From positions 62,001 to 126,000 of the forward strand of contig JAUQWW010000058.1 in the NCBI GenBank assembly GCA_030834965.1: 64,000 bases of DNA, in the 5' to 3' direction. The notes beneath the pieces are model-generated. The model worked only from the letters and a program-made list of their open reading frames with translations. It searched no databases and had not been told where the DNA came from. The translations under genes were made by a program, and so were the position numbers. The DNA is from Gallionellaceae bacterium (GTDB taxonomy: Bacteria; Pseudomonadota; Gammaproteobacteria; Burkholderiales; Gallionellaceae). Shown piece after piece: positions 59,437 to 64,000 of the stretch. Positions within the stretch are counted from its first letter, which is position 1, and every line of letters starts with the position of its first letter.

Positions 59437-60066
59437 TTATTGATACAACGCCGGAAACCGCTTGCGCAATTGTTCCAGCTTGGGCATGTCGTTGACGACG
59501 ATATAGGGCTGTCGAGGATGTAGCGCCAAGTAGTTCTGGTGATAGTCCTCAGCCGGATAGAATTGTTGCAGCGGCACGACTTGCGTGACGATGGGCGCAG
59601 AAAATGTGTGCGCGGCGGCAAGCTGCTGGATGTAACCTTGCGCAATCTTCTGCTGCTCCGCGCTGGTGTAGAAAATCGCCGAGCGGTATTGGCTGCCGAT
59701 ATCCGGACCCTGGCGATTGAGTTGGGTAGGATCGTGCGCCACGCTGAAAAATACTTGCAGCAGTTGCTGGTAGGAAACCTGCGCAGGATTGAAACGGACG
59801 CGCACCGACTCGGCATGGCCGGTATTGCCTTGGCTCACTTGCTCGTAATTCGCCGTAGCCGCGCTGCCGCCGGCATACCCGGATATGACGTCGGACACAC
59901 CCCTGACATGCTTGAACACCGCATCCACCCCCCAGAAACAGCCTCCGGCGAATACTGCGGTTTGCTCCGCCGGCGCCGCACTGGCGTTCAATGCTGTGCC
60001 GAGGCTAAGCAGCAGAAATATGCTGCCAAATAAATTACTGCAGATGAGCTTAATGTGCCGTTTCAT
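59437..60066 (-). CDS. msrA: Exported peptide-methionine (S)-S-oxide reductase MsrA
   Basis: A second MsrA, 209 residues, with signal peptide (FGSIFLLLSLGTALNASA) so it acts in the periplasm. The catalytic Cys is in VFAGGCFWGVD, and GNTGHAESVRVRF and AEDYHQNYLALHPRQPY are conserved. It lies behind the MsrB gene on the same strand, with a tiny CcdA-like ORF in between, as part of an envelope methionine repair operon. It differs from the cytoplasmic msrA at 59-610 in the second position after the motif. Confidence 0.95.
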   Translation of the reverse strand: MKRHIKLICSNLFGSIFLLLSLGTALNASAAPAEQTAVFAGGCFWGVDAVFKHVRGVSDVISGYAGGSAATANYEQVSQGNTGHAESVRVRFNPAQVSYQQLLQVFFSVAHDPTQLNRQGPDIGSQYRSAIFYTSAEQQKIAQGYIQQLAAAHTFSAPIVTQVVPLQQFYPAEDYHQNYLALHPRQPYIVVNDMPKLEQLRKRFPALYQ

Positions 60067-60075
60067 GGCGGCGCC

Positions 60076-60207
60076 TTATCCTGATAAAGAACGTGGAATG
60101 GAACTCCACGGTGACGAACCCGGGCCAGCAAGAGCGAGCACCAGCGACAATACCGGCAGGATACAGGGCGAGACAATCACCGACAGGCCGATATCGACCC
60201 AGTTCAT
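60076..60207 (-). pseudogene. 43-codon CcdA/DsbD-like remnant between msrB and msrA
   Basis: ATG at 60207 and TAA at 60076 enclose 43 codons. The peptide has MNWVDIGLSVIV then SPCILPVLSLVLALAG, the first half of a CcdA/DsbD-type membrane helix with its Cys-Pro motif; the rest of such a protein (about 200-240 residues) is missing. Only four bases separate it from msrB and nine from msrA, so it sits as the middle member of a three-gene unit. It is either a decayed electron carrier or a short expressed peptide. Confidence 0.65.
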
Positions 60208-60211
60208 GCGC

Positions 60212-60706
60212 TTACACCTTGTCCGGAATGAACCTCAGCGCCACACCATTGTTGCAATACCGCAGACCGGTTGGCTTCGGCCCGTCATTGAACACGTGCC
60301 CATGATGTCCTCCGCAGCGTGCGCAATGATATTCGGTACGCGGCGCAATCAACATGAAATCAGCCTTGGTTTCGACATGCCCGGGCAGCACATCATAAAA
60401 GCTCGGCCAGCCGGTACCGCTGTCGAACTTGTACCTGGACGGGAATAAATCCAGCCCGCAGGCAGCACAGACGAACATGCCGTTGCGTTTTTCACGATCG
60501 AGCGGACTGGTGAAAGGCTGCTCTGTCCCTTCCTGGCGCAGCACGTGGTACTGTTCCGGTGTGAGCAGCCTTTTCCATTCCGCATCAGTCTTGCTGATTT
60601 TATCGATGCGCTCCGCTGCCATGGCCTGCTCCGGATCAATGACTCTCAATAAGGCCAGGGTGCCCGCGCTGCCCGCTACCAGTCTTATGAATGTGCGCCT
60701 GTCCAT
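60212..60706 (-). CDS. msrB: Peptide-methionine (R)-S-oxide reductase MsrB, Tat-exported
   Basis: A 164-residue MsrB. RRTFIRL and the hydrophobic stretch after it form a twin-arginine signal, unusual for MsrB, so export folded to the periplasm is expected. Zinc Cys pairs are CAAC and CARC; SGTGWPSF and the catalytic Cys in RYCNNGVAL are seen. GGGAGGG precedes the ATG at 60706. Works with the exported MsrA downstream on opposite sulfoxide epimers. Confidence 0.95.
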   Translation of the reverse strand: MDRRTFIRLVAGSAGTLALLRVIDPEQAMAAERIDKISKTDAEWKRLLTPEQYHVLRQEGTEQPFTSPLDREKRNGMFVCAACGLDLFPSRYKFDSGTGWPSFYDVLPGHVETKADFMLIAPRTEYHCARCGGHHGHVFNDGPKPTGLRYCNNGVALRFIPDKV

Positions 60707-60759
60707 ACCCCTCCCTATCTTACACATGCTGCGACGTAAGCCTGCCGGCGCGCATACCT

Positions 60760-61395
60760 TTACATCGGCGGCTTCGTACCATCCGTGCCGACCTGGATAC
60801 GCTGCGTAATGAAGGTGCCATCGGTGACCTGCTGTGCCGTGAAGAAGACATATGCGCCAGCCTTGAGCAGCGATTTGTCGCCAGGTATGAATGTGACGAT
60901 GGGCACGCCTGGAGGCACGATGATTTTTTGCATTCCATCCTTGTAACGGAGCGTAAGTTGCTTGCCGTCATTGGTTTCCACAATCGCGTCGACGTTGGCG
61001 TTGGTCATGGTGGAGCCGGGTTCGAGGTCCCATTCACGATGTCCCTCTCCCGCACCGCGCAATTCCTCGGGAAACACATGCACCTCACGTGCATACAAGG
61101 CGCCATCGGGGCCTTCTTTTACCGCGGTCGCGCCGACGAAACTGCCCTGTTTGATATCAGTCAGCTGGAGCGACTTCAGGCTGCTGACGCCAACATCATC
61201 CGCAACCTTCACCTTCAGGTCGTTGCCTTCGCGCGTCTTCACCGCCAAAACATGACCATCAAAACTGGTAATTGCGCCCCGCACCCGCATGAAGGTTTGT
61301 GCGTGCGCAAGCGCATTCATCAGCCCGAACAAGACCAAACCGGTCAACAACCATGCTTTAAGCCAGTTCAGCATTTCAATTTTCGCTGCTCTCAT
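60760..61395 (-). CDS. Exported protein, DUF5666-like
   Basis: A 211-residue protein with signal peptide (LNWLKAWLLTGLVLFGLMNA) and OB-like beta repeats (VRGAITSFDGHVLAVKTRE; VVETNDGK near the middle), resembling DUF5666-type domains. It starts within the preceding gene's stop (four-base overlap), although ATG 61374 is another choice. No function is known. A link with the methionine repair genes 53 bases downstream is possible but not proven. Confidence 0.7.
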   Translation of the reverse strand: MRAAKIEMLNWLKAWLLTGLVLFGLMNALAHAQTFMRVRGAITSFDGHVLAVKTREGNDLKVKVADDVGVSSLKSLQLTDIKQGSFVGATAVKEGPDGALYAREVHVFPEELRGAGEGHREWDLEPGSTMTNANVDAIVETNDGKQLTLRYKDGMQKIIVPPGVPIVTFIPGDKSLLKAGAYVFFTAQQVTDGTFITQRIQVGTDGTKPPM

Positions 61396-61811
61396 TTCGA
61401 GGTGACACTGATGCACTTTTCAACACCGGTTGGTACATGTGCCTTGGTGTTAACCACGAGACATATCTGATGCTTGCCGGGCGCAAGCGGTTCAACCTCT
61501 GTGGTTCCCCTGAGTGGACGGATGACATCCATCCGCTTGCCATCCACGTTGAGATGAAGATGATCCCCTTCAGAACCGGGAACCGCCTCATAACTTACTC
61601 TTACCTTGTCATGGGAGGTGACCGTCCCGCCGTCGTCAGGCGAAGTGATCTTGACTTCTCCGCCTGCGGCAAACGCCATACCTGGTCCGAAAAGGCATGC
61701 AAAAAGTATAGGCTTCAGAATTTTATTCATGATGCTACAAACTTTGCATGCCCCTTTGTCCAACATGTGTACCGTCTTGCTGGCGTCACTGTGCATTGTT
61801 TTTTTCTTCAT
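61392..61811 (-). CDS. Small exported protein with Ig-like/DUF4399-like fold
   Basis: A 139-residue protein. A signal-like stretch (ILKPILFACLFGPGMAFAAG) lies after a 30-residue N-terminal part, followed by a beta-rich domain (VKITSPDDGGTVTSHDKVRV and HLHLNVDGKRMDVI) and two Cys residues at the end (ICLVV, KCISV) that could form a disulfide. The start at 61811 has GGAG at proper spacing; ATG 61730 would remove the odd N-terminal part. Function unknown; coupled by a four-base overlap to the DUF5666-like gene. Confidence 0.65.
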   Translation of the reverse strand: MKKKTMHSDASKTVHMLDKGACKVCSIMNKILKPILFACLFGPGMAFAAGGEVKITSPDDGGTVTSHDKVRVSYEAVPGSEGDHLHLNVDGKRMDVIRPLRGTTEVEPLAPGKHQICLVVNTKAHVPTGVEKCISVTSK

Positions 61812-62110
61812 GACATTTCTCCTCAAGGTACTGTTGGGTAGGAAGATGTTAGTACTACACCCATTGCAACGGAATAAGAAAACCGCTTAATTTGAATAAC
61901 TTGAGCTAAGTGAAATCCTTAATCTGAATCTCCACTGAGCCACAAGGAACCTTTGAGCCTTAAACTTGGGTCTGACAAAAGACTTTTTTATGATCAGCAA
62001 GCGCCCGGATCGAAACGGTGAATCAGACCATCGAGCGGTACAATGCGATGGCCGAAATGTCACCGCAGGCCGGACTCCGATGCTTGAGAGCAGGCCTCAA
62101 GGAGGTCAAC
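61812..62110. other. Divergent promoter region
   Basis: About 300 bases between two divergent operons. AT-rich near 61840-61940. It has no clear gene and no strong consensus promoter; a TACAAT box at 62039-62044 lacks a good -35. Confidence 0.4.
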
Positions 62111-62716
62111 ATGTCCTATCATTTCCCTGAAATGGCTCACACCGCTGTTTCCAGCACGACCGCAGGTGCGATCTATACCTGCCCCATGCACCCCGAAATA
62201 CGCCAGCCTTCTCCGGGAATTTGTCCGAAGTGCAACATGAAACTTGTGGCGGAATCACCCGTTGCATCGGCAACAGGATTAACCAGGCCGATTCAATTTG
62301 GGGCAGGAGCATTTGTGTTATTGCTCGCCATCTATTTCGGAGTAGTCGGCCTGATTTCCGGGATGAATTTTGCAGTCGAAGAATTCACGAAATTCTGGTA
62401 TTTCATTGTGCCTCTCGCGGTGGGTTTTGGCATTCAGGTCGGGCTTTACACATACCTCAAGGACCTTGTGGGGCAACACGGTGCATCAGGCAAAGTGGTT
62501 GCGGTATCGGGTACGACCTCTACAGCCGCGATGGTTTCCTGCTGCGCCCATTACCTGGCCAACATCTTGCCCATTCTGGGAGTCACCGGCTTCCTCACTA
62601 TCGTTGGAGAATATCAGGTCGAATTATTCTGGCTTGGCTTGGCCTTTAACGCTGCCGGCATCCTGTATGTCGCATCGAAAGTTATTCAAGCTTCCAGGGA
62701 GCATAAAAAATGCTGA
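62111..62716 (+). CDS. Membrane protein with N-terminal heavy-metal-binding domain
   Basis: A 201-residue protein. The N-terminus holds a heavy-metal-binding domain (CPMHPEIRQPSPGICPKCNM), then four hydrophobic segments of about 20 residues each. A Cys-Cys-Ala-His motif (VSCCAHYLANILPILG) in a membrane segment may also bind metal. GGAGG is placed 5 bases before the ATG at 62111. Such proteins occur next to copper/silver ATPases; the metal and direction are unknown. The next gene overlaps its end by seven bases. Confidence 0.75.
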   Translation: MSYHFPEMAHTAVSSTTAGAIYTCPMHPEIRQPSPGICPKCNMKLVAESPVASATGLTRPIQFGAGAFVLLLAIYFGVVGLISGMNFAVEEFTKFWYFIVPLAVGFGIQVGLYTYLKDLVGQHGASGKVVAVSGTTSTAAMVSCCAHYLANILPILGVTGFLTIVGEYQVELFWLGLAFNAAGILYVASKVIQASREHKKC

Positions 62717-63150
62717 AACAGCTAATGATTGTTTTTGTTTTTGCGACCATGACTGCCTTTCCCTATGTGCGTGATTCTGGGATGGTCAAAATCATTTCGG
62801 CGAGCAATGCAGCGGAGTTTGGGCAAGCGCCGCAAATAAATGATGAACGTGGCATAAAGGTAACCGTCACTCGGCAAAACACATTGAACGAAGCGACAAC
62901 ATTGGCATTTGAAGTGATCCTGGAAACCCATACACGGGACTTGAGCGATGACTTGACCAAGTCTTCCGTGCTGGTTGCGGATGGCAAACAATATATGCCC
63001 TTGGGCTGGAAAGGTGCACCGCCGGGAGGCCATCATCGCAAGGGTTTATTGCGCTTCAAGGCGATTGTCCCGCAACCGAAAACGATGGAACTGCAAATAC
63101 GCCTTGCAGGCGACCCCTCTCCAAGAAGCTTCAAATGGCTGCTGAAGTGA
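62710..63150 (+). CDS. Exported protein of unknown function
   Basis: A 146-residue protein with a signal-like N-terminus (LKQLMIVFVFATMTAFPYV) and a beta-rich body (GIKVTVTRQNTLNEATT, ADGKQYMPLGWKGAPPGG) with no Cys. It overlaps the metal-binding membrane protein by seven bases and is followed by the HD-GYP gene. A periplasmic location is inferred. No known family was recognised. Confidence 0.6.
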   Translation: MLKQLMIVFVFATMTAFPYVRDSGMVKIISASNAAEFGQAPQINDERGIKVTVTRQNTLNEATTLAFEVILETHTRDLSDDLTKSSVLVADGKQYMPLGWKGAPPGGHHRKGLLRFKAIVPQPKTMELQIRLAGDPSPRSFKWLLK

Positions 63151-63209
63151 GAAGCTGAAATTACGCTACACAACTTTGCCCACCACTGGTGTAGGGCTAC
63201 GGGGGTGTG

Positions 63210-63872
63210 ATGAATGCAGAAGCAGATACTTTAGAACGGGCAGATGCCGCCTTCTCCGAGGCGTTAGTCGAGGCGTTGGATATTCGTGAGCATGAAACCG
63301 GATCGCACTCCAAACGGGTAGCCTGTCATACCCTGGTGCTGGCGCGCCGTTTCACCACGGACCCTCATCAACTGCACCAGATTTACTGGGGGGCACTGCT
63401 GCATGATATCGGGAAGATCGGCGTGTCCGATGCTGTTCTGTTGAATCAGGGAGCGCTCAATAAAAATGAGTGGGAGGAAATGCGGAGTCATCCCGAAAAG
63501 GGCTACCACATTGTCTCGCAAATTCCCGGCATGGTAGAAGCCGCCGAAATCGTGCGCAGCCACGAGGAGCGTTTCGATGGCAGCGGCTATCCACGCGGGT
63601 TACGCGGTGAACAAATCTGTTTTGGCGCGCGGCTCTTTGCCGTAATCGATACGCTGGACGCAATTACTTCTGATCGCCCTTATCGCAAAGCAAGCTCATT
63701 CGAACAGGCGCGTGATGAAATTGTAAAAATGAGCGGAACACAATTTGACCCGCTGGCGGTACAGGCCTTTTTGGCAGAGGAAACAACGCTGCGCGAAATG
63801 GTGGACGCCAAGTGCATGCAGTCGAATGGCGCGTCCCTCTCGTCAAACACAAATGCAAGGAGCGGGCCATGA
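63210..63872 (+). CDS. HD-GYP domain c-di-GMP phosphodiesterase
   Basis: A 220-residue, single-domain HD-GYP protein with LLHDIGKIGVSDAVL, RSHEERFDGSGYPRG and VIDTLDAITSDRPYRKASS, all metal-binding residues intact. It lacks a receiver or sensor domain, unlike the protein at 25859. The start could be ATG 63210 or GTG 63207; GGGGG is upstream. Its stop overlaps the YHS gene start (ATGA). Confidence 0.88.
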   Translation: MNAEADTLERADAAFSEALVEALDIREHETGSHSKRVACHTLVLARRFTTDPHQLHQIYWGALLHDIGKIGVSDAVLLNQGALNKNEWEEMRSHPEKGYHIVSQIPGMVEAAEIVRSHEERFDGSGYPRGLRGEQICFGARLFAVIDTLDAITSDRPYRKASSFEQARDEIVKMSGTQFDPLAVQAFLAEETTLREMVDAKCMQSNGASLSSNTNARSGP

Positions 63873-64000
63873 CACCCAACATTGATCCGGTTTGCGGCAT
63901 GAAGGTTGCCGACGACACACCGCATCAACTGGAGCATGCAGGCCAGCACTATCGCTTTTGCTCACGGCACTGCATGGATAAGTTTCAGGCGAATCCCGCC
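63869..64000 (+). CDS. YHS-domain protein, N-terminus only (likely copper P-type ATPase)
   Basis: The first 44 codons, running off the window. They encode a YHS metal-binding domain: DPVCGMKV, then YRFCSRHCMDKF. AAGGAG is 6 bases before the ATG. Such a domain begins copper-exporting P1B-ATPases of this group, but a stand-alone YHS protein cannot be excluded. Coupled by four bases to the HD-GYP gene. Confidence 0.75.
   Translation, partial: MTPNIDPVCGMKVADDTPHQLEHAGQHYRFCSRHCMDKFQANPA

Overview
The window reads as a chromosomal segment of a Gram-negative betaproteobacterium. The set of families (ParE/ParC, SMC, YgfZ, CzcC-type outer-membrane protein, DUF3240, DUF3300/DUF2950, OmpA-type lipid-free cell wall anchor) and the many c-di-GMP and metal-handling genes fit best with the Nitrosomonadales/Gallionellaceae group; this placement is an inference from gene content only. 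Genes are densely packed on both strands, with many 1-bp and 4-bp stop/start overlaps. I see no prophage, no transposase, no CRISPR array and no rRNA. One tRNA (Lys, anticodon CTT) is present.

Layout. 59-3918: cytoplasmic MsrA, a DUF2062 membrane protein and a P-type cation ATPase. 3949-7784: a VapB/VapC-type toxin-antitoxin pair with its own promoter and operator-like palindrome, followed on the other strand by an MmeI-like single-polypeptide restriction-modification enzyme. 7946-15977: ComEC, an OmpA-family protein and the topoisomerase IV pair ParE/ParC. 16051-17980: a TPR-methyltransferase, a YjfB-like motility-associated small protein and a small CxxC protein. 18111-22231: a leftward run of nitroreductase, small exported protein, DUF3300, DUF2950 and VIT-family metal transporter. 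22953-30550: a c-di-GMP and sensing block made of PAS-GGDEF-EAL, tRNA-Lys, REC-HD-GYP, and a tightly coupled outer-membrane barrel / substrate-binding protein / histidine kinase operon. 30810-34788: acetyl-CoA synthetase with an odd palindromic 3' end, then MltD. 34793-41389: a YejABEF-like peptide/microcin C ABC importer. 41467-44126: YgfZ, a CbiM-like permease, an L,D-transpeptidase and TadA. 44725-50462: a four-gene heavy-metal RND efflux operon (adaptor, pump, DUF3240, outer-membrane channel). 50618-57892: DUF4124, a CNNM/CorC-like transporter, SMC, QueF and an FGGY kinase. 58036-64000: a PAS-GGDEF cyclase, an exported methionine sulfoxide repair cluster (MsrB, a shrunken CcdA-like ORF, MsrA), two exported proteins of unknown role, and a metal-linked operon (heavy-metal-binding membrane protein, exported protein, HD-GYP, YHS-domain protein cut by the window end).

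The strongest unexplained structure is a set of GC-rich palindromic elements of at least four sequence types lying inside conserved genes without breaking the reading frame: in the P-type ATPase, twice in the MmeI-like enzyme, in ComEC, in YejF, in YejE and behind the MltD signal peptide. Each appears to add about 17 to 41 residues. A second notable structure is the 3' end of acs, where the last codons form one arm of a 22-bp inverted repeat, followed by two more hairpins and two out-of-place copies of the gene's C-terminal coding sequence. Functionally, the c-di-GMP genes (two GGDEF proteins, two HD-GYP proteins) sit next to sensing or metal-handling genes, suggesting local coupling of environmental sensing to c-di-GMP.
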